Assembly: GCA_963824395.1 (NCBI GenBank)
Contig: CAWGPF010000001.1
Location: forward strand, 2,294,001 to 2,358,000
DNA length: 64,000 bases
Source of the DNA: 13-2-20CM-66-19 sp963824395
GTDB lineage: Bacteria; Pseudomonadota; Gammaproteobacteria; Steroidobacterales; Steroidobacteraceae
Direction: 5' to 3'
The notes below the pieces were generated by a model. That model saw only the letters and a list, made by a program, of their open reading frames with translations, ran no database searches and was not told the origin of the DNA. Both the position numbers and the translations under genes were made by a program. Every line of letters starts with the position of its first letter. Position 1 is the first letter of the stretch. Of this stretch, positions 29,276-40,313 are shown in pieces.

Positions 29276-31019
29276 TCACTCGACCGTAACGCTGTTAACT
29301 TCCTCGAGACTTGTCAGACCGTTCTTTACTTTCTCAAGACCCGCGCGACGCAGATCCCAGACGCCTTCTTTTTCAGCTTGCTCGGCAATTTCCACCGCGC
29401 TCCCGAGAGCGAGAATGATTTTCGCAATCGTCTCGGTGACCGGTAAGACCTGGTAAATGCCGACCCGACCCTTGTAGCCGTCCGTACAGTTCGAGCAGCC
29501 CTTGGGAGCGAAGATTTTGAGTCCCTGAGCGACCTGACTCTCGTTAAAGCCCTCCTTCAGAAGGGCCTCCTTCGGAATATCCATGGGTTGCTTGCAATGG
29601 TTGCACAGCCGTCTCGCCAGACGCTGCGCAATGATCAGACTCACCGATGTCGCGATCGCGTAGGGCTTTACGCCCATGTCCACCATGCGGGTCAGCGTCT
29701 GGGGCGCATCGTTGGTATGCAGTGTGGATAGCACTAAGTGACCGGTTTGCGCGGCCTTGATGGCAATCTCCGCCGTCTCAAGATCACGAATCTCGCCGAC
29801 CATGATGACGTCGGGGTCCTGACGCAAAAATGCGCGCATCGCAGACGCGAAGGTCAAGCCCACCTTGGGGTTGACGTTCACCTGGTTGACGCCGGGCAGA
29901 TTGATTTCCGAAGGATCCTCCGCGGTGGAGATATTCGTATCTTCCTTGTTCAGGATATTCAGTCCCGTGTAGAGCGAGACCGTCTTGCCGCTGCCGGTAG
30001 GACCCGTGACCAATATCATGCCTTGCGGCTTGGCCAGGTACTTCATGTACAGGTCTTTTTGGAATGGCTCGTAGCCGAGCGAGTCGATCCCGAGCTGCGC
30101 TTGCGCGGGATCGAGAATACGCATAACAACTTTTTCGCCGAACAGCGTTGGGCAGGTGCTGACGCGAAAATCGATGGAGCGGTTCTTCGACAGCTTCATC
30201 TTGATGCGTCCGTCCTGGGGGACGCGACGCTCGGCGATATCTAAGCGCGACATTACCTTCAGGCGCGCAGATAGTTTCTGTGCCAGCTGCACCGGAGGCT
30301 GAGCCACTTCCTTCAGCACACCGTCCATGCGCAGGCGCACGCGATATATCTTCTCAAAGGGCTCGAAGTGTATGTCCGAGGCTCCGCGGCGGATGGCATC
30401 CAACATAACCTTGTTGACGAAGCGCACGATGGGCGCATCCTCAACATCATCCCGGCTGATCTTTTCGTCGAGCGCGTCTTCACCGCCGCTGACCTCCAGA
30501 GCGTCGAGGTCCATGTCGGCTTCGTCATTGAGCGCCGACATCTGGTTGTCGACCTGCTCGAGGGCTTTGTCGATCGCTTTCTGCAGCTTGTCGTCTTCGA
30601 CGACGATCGCCTCGATGCCGAGACTGGTCTGGAACTTGACCTCATCAATGGCGTGCAGGTTCGTTGGATCGGCAACCGCAAGGAACAGTCGCTTGCCGCG
30701 CCGGAAAGAGCGGCAGCACCCGATGCCGCGCCATCAGTTTGTCCGAAACCAGCCGGACAGCTTCAAGGTCGAGATTGATCGCGTCGAGATCAAACAGCGG
30801 CGCGCCGAACTCATTGGAAGCGGCAACCGCGATGTCGCGGGCGTTGGCTGCGCCATTGGCAACCAGCTGCGTCACCACGCTGGTCTTGCGCTCGCGTGCG
30901 GCATTGACGGCGTCCAGCATGGCCGTCTCTTCGACGACGCCATCCTGGACCAGTCGCTGCGGCAGACCCCCGAGGCCCGCCCGGTTCGCGCCCAGCGCTA
31001 AAGAAACGTTGTCATTCAT
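29276..31019 (-). CDS. pilB: Type IV pilus extension ATPase PilB (one frameshift)
   Basis: Hexameric ATPase driving pilus extension. The N-terminal MshEN-type domain begins at 31019 (NDNVSLALGANRAGLGGLPQ); the frame breaks near 30708 in TTTCCGG, where one surplus C explains the shift. Reading on gives LFLAVADPTNLHAIDEVKF and the ATPase domain. Walker A is GPTGSGKT, followed by the AspBox region and LSTLHTNDA. A tetracysteine zinc site is formed by CNHC and CSNC. The joined product is about 580 residues, near P. aeruginosa PilB. It sits 20 bases upstream of pilC. Confidence 0.92.
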
Positions 31020-31165
31020 GGACTTAGCAATTGCGAAGTAAGCTCAGGGAACCAGTTTACTCGACAGTCCGCGACGCGCAATTGTCAAATCCTGCCGATT
31101 CTGAGGTAGAAGTGACCGCTGGTGAGGCGGGGTACGCGTCACAATGATTAGACCGATCCCAAAAG

Positions 31166-31192
31166 AAAGCCCCGGCACGAGGCCGGGGCTTT
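31166..31192 (-). terminator. Intrinsic terminator of pilA
   Basis: Arms AAAGCCCCGGC and GCCGGGGCTTT (11 bp, loop ACGAG) are followed on the - strand by CTTTTGG. It lies about 28 bases past the pilA stop and before pilB, so pilA can be a separate, highly expressed transcript. Confidence 0.9.
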
Positions 31193-31219
31193 AGCGACTC
31201 CTGAGGACTCAGGAGTCGA

Positions 31220-31785
31220 TTACTTGCACTGCGTCGGGGCGTACTTGGCGAGCAGCGTGCCGGCGTGGCAGCAGCCAGGTCTGCGCGGCGCGGTCGCGTA
31301 TCGGCCGCAGAGGCGCAGGCCCAGTCGATGTTGGCCGAAGTCGGCGGTGCCGTCCAGCCAGCGCGGCCTTGTTCACCGACGGGGTCAGGGTGACGACGGT
31401 CTGCGCCAGCCGCAGCTGCGGAATGCCGATTCGGAGTCATAGGTGATCGAGATCGTCGCCAGCTGGGCAGCGGCGCCACGTCACCCGCACACTGATTGGC
31501 TCCGAGCCGCCGCCAGCCCGGTGGTCAAGGTGATGCACTGCACGTACTTGGTCGGGAGTGAACGACCAGGCATTCGCAGCAGCGGTTACGCCGGCCAGAG
31601 CCATTTGACTCAAAGGCCTCCGCAACGGTCGTCTTGGCGGCGCCGGCGAGGTTCAGACCTTCAGTGACCTTCGAGCGAACCGTGTAGTCCTGGTACGCCG
31701 GGATTGCGATCGCGGCGAGAATACCGATGATCGCAACTACGATCATCAGCTCGATAAGGGTAAAACCCTTTTGCAGAGACTTCAT
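31220..31785 (-). pseudogene. pilA: Major type IV pilin PilA, multiply frameshifted as given
   Basis: The ATG at 31785 follows an AGGAG site and encodes a classic prepilin: short leader KSLQKG, cleavage before Phe, then FTLIELMIVVAIIGILAAIAIPAYQDY with Glu5. The frame breaks near 31605 (FES...), but successive frames continue as MALAGVTAAANAWSFTP, TKYVQCITLTTG, ITYDSES, LAQTVVTLTPSVNKAAL, NIDWACAS and end AKYAPTQCK at the stop 31220-31222. A cysteine pair near the C-terminus fits the pilin disulfide loop. At least four indels are needed. Because every part survives in order, assembly error is more likely than decay. Expected mature size is up to about 180 residues. Confidence 0.85.
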
Positions 31786-31850
31786 TGTGGGAACTCCTAA
31801 AATTTTGGGGTACAAACTCAATGGCGCAAAGGGGCGCCCGGATGAATCAA

Positions 31851-31865
31851 AGCAAGCGCATGCCA
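31851..31865 (-). promoter_or_regulatory. Sigma-54-like promoter of pilA
   Basis: On the - strand the sequence TTGGCATGCGCTTGCT resembles the -24/-12 element (TGGCAC-N5-TTGC) but has 9 rather than 10 bases between GG and GC. It is 66 bases before the pilA ATG. Sigma-54 with PilR control of pilA is established in related bacteria, and pilS/pilR are adjacent. Confidence 0.6.
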
Positions 31866-31980
31866 AGGCGGTGGCTATGACGCCTAAGATATTGATTAAA
31901 CTGATAAAAATTGCGACTCATCACCGCGCTGCGCTTGACTTAGTTCTGTCGCACCCTGACGCCACTGTCGTCAGCCAGCG

Positions 31981-33421
31981 TCACAAACTGACGAGAAAGG
32001 GCACTGCCGGCGCGCGACTCCCAAGGAACTTCCGTGGGTACTCGATCCCGAGCTTCTTAATGCGGTAGCGCAGTGCCCGAAAGCTCATGCCCAGTAGCTT
32101 CGCCGCGGCCGTTTTGTTGTAGCGAGTCTTCTCGAGCGCTTTGACAATGGCATCACGCTCGATGCTCTCGAGCTGATCTCCAGAGCGGTGTTTCCACGGC
32201 GGGGGCGGTCAGTGACCTCGGCTCGCTTCTCCGGCGCCCGGAGCCGCGCGCTGACCCGCACGCGAATGTGATCTGGAGTGATCACCCCGCCGGTGCTGAG
32301 CGTCAGGCGCGCTCCAGAACATTTTCCAGTTCGCGCACATTGCCGGGAAAGGGTAGGTCTGAGCGCCTTCAAGGGCTTCGCTTGAAAGCTCCGGGGGGGC
32401 GTGTTGGCGCGCCGCGCTAGGCGGTGCAGGATTGCCTCCGCGATCTCGCCGATATCACCGCGCGTTCGCGCAGCGCCGGAACGCGTAGCTCGATGACGTT
32501 GATGCGGTAGAAAAGATCTTCGCGAAACAGGCCCTGGCGAACCAGGTCGGCCAGATTCTTGTGGGTCGCGGACAGGATGCGAACATCCACCGATTCTTCG
32601 CGCGCCTCTCCGATCGGCCGCAGGGTCTTCTCCTGCACCACCCGCAGCAGCTTTACCTGCATGTGCAGCGGCAGGTCCGCCACCTCATCCAGGAACAACG
32701 TGCCGCCCTCCGCGCTCTGTACGAGTCCCTTCTTATCAGCAACAGCGCCCGTGAAGCTGCCGCGCTTATGGCCGAAAAGCTCGCTCTCCATGAGCTCCGT
32801 CGGGATCGCTCCGCAGTTGACGGCGACGAACGGGGCCTTCGCGCCGCCGCCGCTCTCGTGGATCATGCGCGCCACCAATTCCTTGCCGGTACCCGACTCA
32901 CCCCAGATATGTACCGGGCCTGGCTGCGCGCGACGCGGCCGATCATCTCGCGCAGCTGCTGCATGACTGCGGAGCCGCCCGAGCAGCCGCGGTCCGCGCA
33001 ATGTTGCCGCGGTCTCTCGCGATCGCGTCCGAGCTTGATCGCGCTGCCAACGAGCTTACGCAGGACCCCGAGATCCAACGGCTTGGACACAAAATCGAAG
33101 GCGCCCAGCTTCAGCGCCCGTACGGCGGACTCGACATTGCCGTGCGCAGTGATTACCGCCACTGGAACGCGGCGCGGTTTTCCTGGATCCAGGCGACGAG
33201 ATCGAGGCCATCGCCATCGGGCAAACGCATATCGGTGAGACACAGGTCGAAGCGCTCGCTCTTCAGCAGCTTGCGCGCGCTGCCGAGGTCGGACGCAGTA
33301 CGGGTTTCAGATTCATGCGGCTCAGCGTGAGACTGACGAGCTCCAACAGGTCCGGCTCGTCGTCGACGACGAGCACAACCGGCTGCTCCGCTGGTTGCCG
33401 GTGCTGGCTAGCTTCCGGCAT
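31981..33421 (-). pseudogene. pilR: Response regulator PilR (NtrC family), multiply frameshifted as given
   Basis: Sigma-54 activator of pilA. The start ATG at 33421 overlaps the pilS stop by one base. The receiver domain begins VVLVVDDEPDLLELV; LPDGDGLDLV and ITAHGNVESAVRALKLGAFDFVSKP follow in other frames. The AAA+ domain (about 33001-32417) has Walker A GESGTGKE, the sigma-54 contact motif GSFTGA and GTLFLDEV. The Fis-type HTH is at the end (KTRYNKTAAAKLLGMSFRAL), stopping at 31981. At least four indels interrupt it. Span corresponds to about 480 residues, typical for PilR. Confidence 0.85.
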
Positions 33422-35082
33422 CAGGTTTCCCATCGGCGAGGATCCGCAAAAACCAAGCCTAAAAATGCTGCCACCGTCTGCCCGAGGCTCATAGATAAGG
33501 GTCGCTCCGTTCGTCTGGGCCAGCTCCCGTGCCAGAAACAGACCCAGCCCGGTTCCCCGACCCCCGCTGTAGAAGGGTTCAAATATGCGCTCTGCGTGCT
33601 CGGTGGGCACGCCTGCACCGCGGTCAGCTACTTCAAATACGGTCGGCCGTGCAGCTCATGCGTCCGTACCGGAGATCGACACGCTGTCTGGGTCATTCGC
33701 CATGGCATGTTTGATCGCGTTGTCACACAGGTTCCAGATGATCTGCCGGAGCTGGCCCGGGTCCACCCGCACCTCAACGTCCGCGGCTGTGGCGCTGATC
33801 GCGAGACGCGCCGCGCGGCCATTGCATGGTTTGGCAGAACTCCTCGTGAAATTCCTGCGTCCACACCGACAAAGGCAGTCGCTCCAAGCGGGGCTGTTCA
33901 CGGCGCGCCAAGCGCTGAACATTGTCAATGATACCGCTGACGCGTTCGGCATTGTTGCGAATGATCTCGGTGAGTCGACGGTCATCGGCGACACAGTGGG
34001 GGACTCGGCGAGCAGTTGGCCAGCGTGACTCATGGCGCCCACGGGATTGCGGATCTCGTGCGCGATGCTTGCGCTTAGGCGCCCGAGCGCAGCCAGCTTG
34101 GATTGCTGAACACGCTGCTCGATCAGACTCGTATCCTCGAGAAAGATCAACACGGGGCCTCCGTCCGCAAACCCAAGCGGCGCGAAGTGGGCACGGATCA
34201 GCCGCGCGCCGTCGGCGGCGGCGAACGTCGCATCGGCGGCGGGGCAGATATCCTCGCCAGCGCCACGACGCCAGTGCTCAAGGAGATAAAGGAGGCGGGG
34301 CGAGGCCTCTCCAATCAGCGCCTCGGGATATGCATTGGTATCTCCGAGTATTTCGGCCGCGGACTCGTTTATCAGCCGAATGCGGTCATGAGGGTCAACT
34401 ACCAGGATGCTCTCACGCAAATGCTGAACGATGTATTGGGAGAGTTGCGCCATGTTGGCCAGGTCCAGGTCCTTCGCCGCACTAGTGCTTCGCTCTCGCG
34501 CAGTCGATCGGCAACGGGCCACATGGCGAGAGCGACTAGGAACAGCACGGCTCCGAAAACGCCAGCTGTGACATAGTCGCTGGCGGGCGCTGCAGTCGTG
34601 ATACCTACGAACACCTGCTGCGCTAGCACGGCTAGAGCGGCAACCGCGGCGATGAGGAGCGCGTCGCGGCGTTCGGCGAATACCGTAAGAGCCAAGACTG
34701 GTAGTACGACCAGGACCGCCAGGCCGCTAGCAACGCCGCCGCTTGCGTACAAGATCAGCCCGATCGCGAGAGCGTCTACGGAGGCATTTACGAGAGCCAC
34801 GATTCGGAGGCTTGACCAACGAAGCCGTCGCGCGATCAGCAGCAGCACGGCAGCGGTGAAGTAAGCGATGCACGCGGCGACAAAGAGCTGGGGTCGTGCC
34901 GTCACAAGCGCCCACCCGGCGCCGGCGAAGGACTTCATGGCGAGTAGCACGAGGGGTACGAGGAGGCGATAAAGGTTCAAGAGCCCGATCACGCGCCAGG
35001 CCAGATCACTGGGCGTCGTCGGCCCGACTGACTTCCCGCGTTCCAGGCCCTTGGAGGGAGTTGTTGCTGCAGTTTCCATCAC
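33421..35082 (-). pseudogene. pilS: Sensor histidine kinase PilS, multiply frameshifted as given
   Basis: Membrane kinase partner of PilR. The N-terminal fragment (from 35082) holds about six TM segments. After a shift near 34480 the PAS domain (LRESILVVDPHDRIRLINESAAE) and the H-box (LSASIAHEIRNPVGAMSHAG) follow. Further shifts precede the N-box (QIIWNLCDNAIKHA) and G-box (GRGTGLGLFLARELAQTNGA). The probable stop at 33421-33423 overlaps pilR as TGATG. Total span about 550 residues, normal for PilS. At least three indels. Confidence 0.85.
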
Positions 35083-35106
35083 GAGTGTGATGCTCTGGCG
35101 TTGACG

Positions 35107-37182
35107 TCAGCGAGTGTCCGACGGAGTCAGCACTCTGGCAAAGTAATGGCCCTGCCGACGACCGCAGACTAACGGAATCGGTGCTTTCAGCCAGTCGCTT
35201 TCGCGGCCGAGCACTACCATATCATCTCCGCGCAGGGGCTCCTGAAACTTGACCCAGCCATAGCTTACCCACGCCACCACGTCGGAGTTCATGTAGAGGC
35301 GGCGCGACATCGCGCCACGCGTGTCGGTGGGGACTCGTCGCGGCTGAAACAGCTGCGGGGCACGCATCCTCTAGGCGGTCCAGTACCAAGTCCGCTTGCT
35401 GCTGAATTGCGACCTCGGCGGAATGATCGGCGGCATCTGGCAGGAGCCGGCAGCTGACAAGGTAAGTCGTATCTTTCAACTGCGGCTCAGCCGGCGTAGA
35501 ACTAACGATGCTTGGCTCCAGATCAGGTGGCAATCCATGTACGGTAATTGTGGCGCAGTCAGCAGGATCGGCGCGCAACCCAAAACGAACCAGCGCAGCA
35601 TCTACCTGCGAAAGGCGCGGCGCGCGGCCTTCCCCGTCAGCGTACAGTCGCTTGCCGCGGGCGAGCATCCGCAGATTCCGACCATGCTTGCGGATCAACC
35701 CCTGGACCTGGTCGCCGTTCGCGCCCACGCCGGTGAGAGGATAGCCTCCGGAAAAGTCAACGAACCCGGCATCCTTCGCTAGATAGGGCGCGATGAAAGA
35801 GTCGGATTGAATCCCCATCGTCAGGTACAGGGCGGGTTCCGTGGCTAAATCGTTCGGAACGTCGACATCAAACCATTTGCTGCCGCCCCATGGGACGCTG
35901 TTCCAGCGCAGCTCAGCCCCCCATGACAACTGAAGTGCCTGCGTAGCGCACAAGTTCCGAGTATGTACGCGCGTGCCTTCGGTGCTGCGGGCAGTAGCCG
36001 CAGCAGCAGACCTATCACCAGCACACTGCACACGCAGGCCATGGGAATGAAGTAACGGCTATTGCCGGAGCCGGCGAGCCAGAGCACCCAGGCGACGAGG
36101 AAGCCGCATCCGAGGGCAGCCAGCACGCGCTGGTCGACGGTCCCGTCATCGGCGAGACCCCGGCGGCCGGCGCGGCGTCGCCAGAGCCAGCCAATGGCAC
36201 AGGCGCACGCAACGACGAGCAGCACGGCATAGCGTGGGTCAGGCGCCATGAGCTCTTCGTGCACCATGTACATCGGGTCGATCATGGCAAAGGGCCGCCA
36301 CAGCGCCTCGCCTATGCTTGCCGGAATGAAGCGCAGGTGACGCAACGGTTCCGTGGTGAATTGCGGCGAGCGGAAGACGTTATTGAGGAGCGGGAAGAAC
36401 GGGTTCCCGAACTTCACATCAAGCCGGTAAGCCCAAGGGAGTGCCACCAGGATAAATGCGGCGGCGTGCGGCGAGCATACGTAAAGCGCAACGCACCCCA
36501 GCTTGGCTCTGAAGGGACGGTTCAGCATTAGGAGAAGGGTAGTTGCGGCAATGGCGTGCACTGCGTTGGTCATCTTCAATGCCGTGGCCGCGCCCAACAG
36601 TAGCCCCGCCAGGACTATGCGCCAGTGTCCTGGAGTGCGGATTGCCGTTGCCAACAGAAGCCATGCTGCTAGCCCGAATTCGGCTGTTGTGATATCCGCG
36701 AAGCTCGAGCCGATTTGCTGAATGAGAACCGGATTGATTGCCGCCAGCACGGTTGCGCAGACGGCGAGCTTAAGGCGACGCGCATCGCTGCCGTACGGGA
36801 AGGCGACCAAGGCGACCTCGAACGTCAGCCAGAGGATGACGCTGTGGGCGGCCGCGAGCAGCGACCCCACCAGCACTGCCGGAAGTCCTGACGTTACAAG
36901 GATATAGAAGGGCACGTAGGCGTAAGGGTTTACGTACGACTGCGGGCCCGCTGCAAAATAATCCAGGTTAAGGCGGTCGTGCACCGCACTCAACCCCGCA
37001 TACATGTGGTAGTTGAGCGTGTCCCAAGCCATTTCCTTTCCCAGCAAGTAATTCACCAGCAGGGCCAGCACGGTGCATGCCAGATACACGGACAGTCGCA
37101 CGTGCAGCAAGGCAGCCCGGGGCCTGATCAGCGTGGGTGCAGATTGCGGGGATCTAACCGCGACGTCCGCCGCTTGGTTCAT
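35107..37182 (-). pseudogene. Polytopic membrane protein, GT-C glycosyltransferase-like, frameshifted
   Basis: Large inner-membrane protein of unknown substrate. The first fragment (37182 to about 35950) has about ten TM segments and an early acidic motif (EMAWDTLNYHMY) reminiscent of the first loop of GT-C enzymes. After a shift near 35950 a soluble C-terminal domain continues (LQLSWGAELRWNSVPWGGSKWF...), and after another near 35360 it ends with QLFQPRRVPTDTRGAM...LTPSDTR. The joined product is about 690 residues. It overlaps the upstream GT2 gene by 4 bases, suggesting one transcript and a shared role in glycan transfer. GT-C is inference. Confidence 0.6.
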
Positions 37183-38423
37183 GTGTCGCGGGTCGGGCTT
37201 GTGCGTAGATCTATGAATCCCAGCAAGAATGACGCAAATACGATTTCACCACCCGCAAGCATCAAGGTAATTGAGGGAATCGCGACACGCATCATTTCAG
37301 TTGGGTCGAGCGCACCCAGTCGGGTCCGCGCCCAACTCACAACTGAATAAATCGCAAGGGCGAGACCGGTTGATCCAAGACCGAGCCCAAGCATTATTCC
37401 GCGCTCGAGCGTGAACACGCCTAAGAATCTCGCAAGCGAACGACTCATAGGCAGAAGATTTCTCATCACGCCGATTGTTCTTGCGAGGAGTGAGAATAGA
37501 ACCAGCTGCAAGCCAAATATAGTGGCGCCACCGGCGTACAGCATCGTGTGGATATCGAATCCGACGCCGTGCACGACGATCGTGCCATGCAGAATCGCAG
37601 CTTCGGCCGCCATTCCGATAACAATCAGCGTCACTCCCGGGTAAAGCATCAGCCACCGCGGGCTCATCATTAGCAGGAAACGCAGGTGCCGCCAGCCATC
37701 GCGCCAAGTCCTGAGATGCGGACGACGCGATCGGCCCGCGGGCGCCAATGTGGTCGGGACTTCGGCAATGCGCCACCCTGCCAAGGTCGCCTTCACGACC
37801 ATCTCGCTGGCGAACTCCATGCCCGGCGAGCTCAAGCCTAGTTGGAGAATCGCTGCCCGGTTTACGCCGCGCAAGCCGCAGTGAAAATCCCCCACTGGCG
37901 AGGAGAAAAGCAAGCGGCCCGCGAAACTGAGTACTGGGTTTCCCAAGTAGCGATGCAGCGCCGGCATCGCGCCAGGACGAATTCCTCCACGGAACCTATG
38001 ACCCATGACGAGGTCGTTTTCAGCTCGCAGCTTCTCGACGAAAAGATCGAGTTGGGAAAAATCATAGCTGTCGTCGGCGTCACCCATGATGACGAAGCGA
38101 CCCTGTGCTGCCCGGAGGCCGCCGAGAAGAGCATTGCCATACCCCTTGAGGGCAATCTTTACGACGCGGGCGCCGGACTCACGTGCGAGCTCCACGGATC
38201 CATCGGTCGAGCCGTTGTCCGCCACCAAGACCTCACCGATGATTCCTGTACGATCGAGAAACCCGCGTGCCTTGCGCACGCAAGAGGCAATGGTTTCGGC
38301 CTCATTCAGGCATGGCATCAGAATGGTTAGCTCAGGACCGACAACGCCACTGGGCGTGACCGCTCGATCCGCGAGTCCCGGCTCTCTAAGGGATGGCAGG
38401 GGAGACCTTAGGGTCGATTCCAT
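37179..38423 (-). CDS. Family 2 glycosyltransferase, DPM1/GtrB-like, with C-terminal TM segments
   Basis: Likely transfers a sugar from a nucleotide donor to undecaprenyl phosphate. The 414-residue frame is intact. The GT-A domain begins LTILMPCLNEAETIASCV and includes DNGSTDGS and the metal-binding MGDADDSYDF. The C-terminal third has about four TM segments. Together with a GtrA-type protein across the divergent spacer, it resembles a gtrA/gtrB glycan-modification pair. Start ATG 38423; it overlaps the membrane protein downstream by ATGA. Specific substrate unknown. Confidence 0.85.
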   Translation of the reverse strand: MESTLRSPLPSLREPGLADRAVTPSGVVGPELTILMPCLNEAETIASCVRKARGFLDRTGIIGEVLVADNGSTDGSVELARESGARVVKIALKGYGNALLGGLRAAQGRFVIMGDADDSYDFSQLDLFVEKLRAENDLVMGHRFRGGIRPGAMPALHRYLGNPVLSFAGRLLFSSPVGDFHCGLRGVNRAAILQLGLSSPGMEFASEMVVKATLAGWRIAEVPTTLAPAGRSRRPHLRTWRDGWRHLRFLLMMSPRWLMLYPGVTLIVIGMAAEAAILHGTIVVHGVGFDIHTMLYAGGATIFGLQLVLFSLLARTIGVMRNLLPMSRSLARFLGVFTLERGIMLGLGLGSTGLALAIYSVVSWARTRLGALDPTEMMRVAIPSITLMLAGGEIVFASFLLGFIDLRTSPTRDT

Positions 38424-38579
38424 CTGAGTGAGGGTCCGTTGCCAAGCTGGAGCATAATTGTCGAATGCAGTATGTCAACGCGATTCCCCGTGAGGGTGTG
38501 ATGGGCTCGGCAGAATACGGCCGCCGAATCCGGCGGAATCCCAGCTTTTGCGAGCCGGCGCTCGCCGACTCCCAATCTC

Positions 38580-39208
38580 ATGGATAGCGAATCTCCCACG
38601 CGGCGCCTGCACCCACGCATGATCGACTGCGACTGGCTCGTGCTGCGCAAGATGCGCTCTGCCATTGAAGATGTCGCGGACCGGGTTGCCGCGGACGGCA
38701 AGGTTGCGATCGACCTCGGCTGCGGGTCGCAGCCTTATCGCTCGATCTTTGCGTCCCGTGGCTTGGTGTATCGGGGAGCTGATATCGAGTTCGGGCGACC
38801 TTCTGATCGACAAGAACGGCCGCGTGGAAGCGGCGGATGGCAGCGCCGATCTTGTGCTCTCCTTCCAGGTTCTGGAGCACGTCCGCGATGTAGATCTGTA
38901 TCTTGGAGAGGCCCGGCGCATTCTGCGAGATCAGGGTTGGCTCATCCTTTCGACGCATGGAACTTGGCTTTACCATCCGCATCCAGAGGATCATCGCAGG
39001 TGGACCCGCGAGGGCTTGCTCGCCGAGATTTCCCGGCACGGCTTTAAAACAACCGAGTGCATCCCCGTCCTCGGGCCCCCTGGCCTGGACCACCGTGCTA
39101 CGCCTCGTATGCGGTTATCAGGTCTGTCTGCGGGTGCCCCTAGTTGGCCGGCTCTTAGCTAGTACGCTGGCTGTGATCATGAATGCGCGCTGCGTTCTTG
39201 AAATCTGA
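38580..39208 (+). pseudogene. Class I SAM-dependent methyltransferase, frameshifted
   Basis: First gene of the + strand half of the glycan cluster. The start at 38580 reads DSESPTRRLHPRMIDCDWLV, then SAM motif I VAIDLGCGSQPYRSIF. The frame shifts near 38795, continuing ADGSADLVLSFQVLEHVRDVD and WLILSTHGTWLYHPHPEDHRRW (motifs typical of Methyltransf_11), and shifts again near 39085 to end RLLASTLAVIMNARCVLEI. The joined product is about 209 residues. Substrate unknown; context suggests sugar or lipid-linked glycan modification. Confidence 0.75.
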
Positions 39209-39280
39209 TAACTCCCGATTCGGTGCGGCGAGACAATGCCTGCGTGTACGTAACCCTCTCACGCGTAGCCGGGACAGCGC

Positions 39281-39663
39281 ATGAGATTTTCGCATTTTGC
39301 GATGGTTGGCGCGTTCTGCGCCCTGGTCGCCAACGTAGCGGTCATCACACTTGTCCGGCAGGGTTTCGGGAGCCTGTCCGCATCGGCCCTGGCGTTTGGG
39401 CCCGTCCTGGTCATGGGCTACGCCCTCCATTCGATGTTCACGTTCCGGACACGCCCATCGAAGGAGTCCTTCCTTCGCTACGCGCTTGGGCACCTTCGCA
39501 AATTTTCCCCTGTGGGCCGCCGCGCTCTATCTGCTCGGTGACGTGTTGCACGTACCGGTCGCAGTGGCTGCGCCCGCCACCACCATGTCTTCTGTTTCTA
39601 TGGAATTATGTCGCGGCCCGTTGGGCATTCATCCGCAACAGAATGGATCGGCGGCCATCGTGA
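39281..39663 (+). pseudogene. GtrA-family membrane protein, frameshifted
   Basis: Small protein with four predicted TM segments; GtrA proteins are thought to flip lipid-linked sugars. The N-terminal part RFSHFAMVGAFCALVANVAVITLV is typical. The frame shifts near 39495 (continuing TFANFPLWAAALYLLGDVL) and near 39590 (ending FLWNYVAARWAFIRNR). Joined length is about 127 residues, the family size. The stop overlaps the next gene (GTGA). It may work with the GT2 gene at 37179-38423. Confidence 0.75.
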
Positions 39664-40313
39664 ATTCGATAACGGTTGAGGATGTACAGCGCTGTATGGC
39701 GCCTCATCTGCCGATTTATTCATGGCACAAGCCAATCTATCAATTCGTAGCGCTTGCCAATCTACAGAAATTGTGGGACCCAACTCATGGCCGCGTCCTC
39801 GATATCGGCGGTGGAACAGGGGTATCTGGCACATACAGTGAAGACTCTTTTTGAGCTTCCGCATGTCGTCTCGATAGATGTGCACGACCGGTTTTCCAGC
39901 GAATTGACCATTGAAACGGCTGTGTACGACGGTGTGACTCTACCGTTTGCTGACAACTCTTTCGACTGCGCCCTGCTTTTCAATGTTCTGCACCATGTGC
40001 CAATCGAGCATCGATTGCCCTTGCTGCGTGAATGCCGTCGTGTCGTCGGCCACGGTCCACTCTATATCAAAGATCATATTGTCGCAGGGCACCCGTGACG
40101 ACGTGCGACTGGCTATCCTGGACCTGCTTGGTAACGCCCCATTCCAAGGGATGATCACTGCGCACTACTTGCGGGAGGCGGATTGGCGGGATTTGGCGCA
40201 GCAATCGGGGTACCAAGTCTGGTCAACCCGTTGTAGGTGAATATCGCACTGGTGTTATGGGAATCATTTTTCCGAATCGCCTCGAGTTCAGCTCGCGGTG
40301 GCATCCAGTTTGA
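39660..40313 (+). pseudogene. Class I SAM-dependent methyltransferase, frameshifted
   Basis: Starts at a GTG overlapping the GtrA stop. Reads VNSITVEDVQRCMAPHLPIY and SAM motif I RVLDIGGGTG; after a shift near 39825 come FELPHVVSIDVHDRF and LPFADNSFDCALLFNVLHHV, and after two more near 40090 and 40215 the C-terminus VVGEYRTGVMGIIFPNRLEF, stopping at 40311-40313. Net length is exactly 218 codons. Distinct from the methyltransferase two genes upstream. Substrate unknown. Confidence 0.7.

Noticed and set aside
33263..33610. Apparent PilS-PilR fusion in one frame
   Set aside because: The frame joins the PilS G-box to the PilR receiver only because of a nearby indel; in the other frame PilS stops at 33421-33423 overlapping the PilR ATG.
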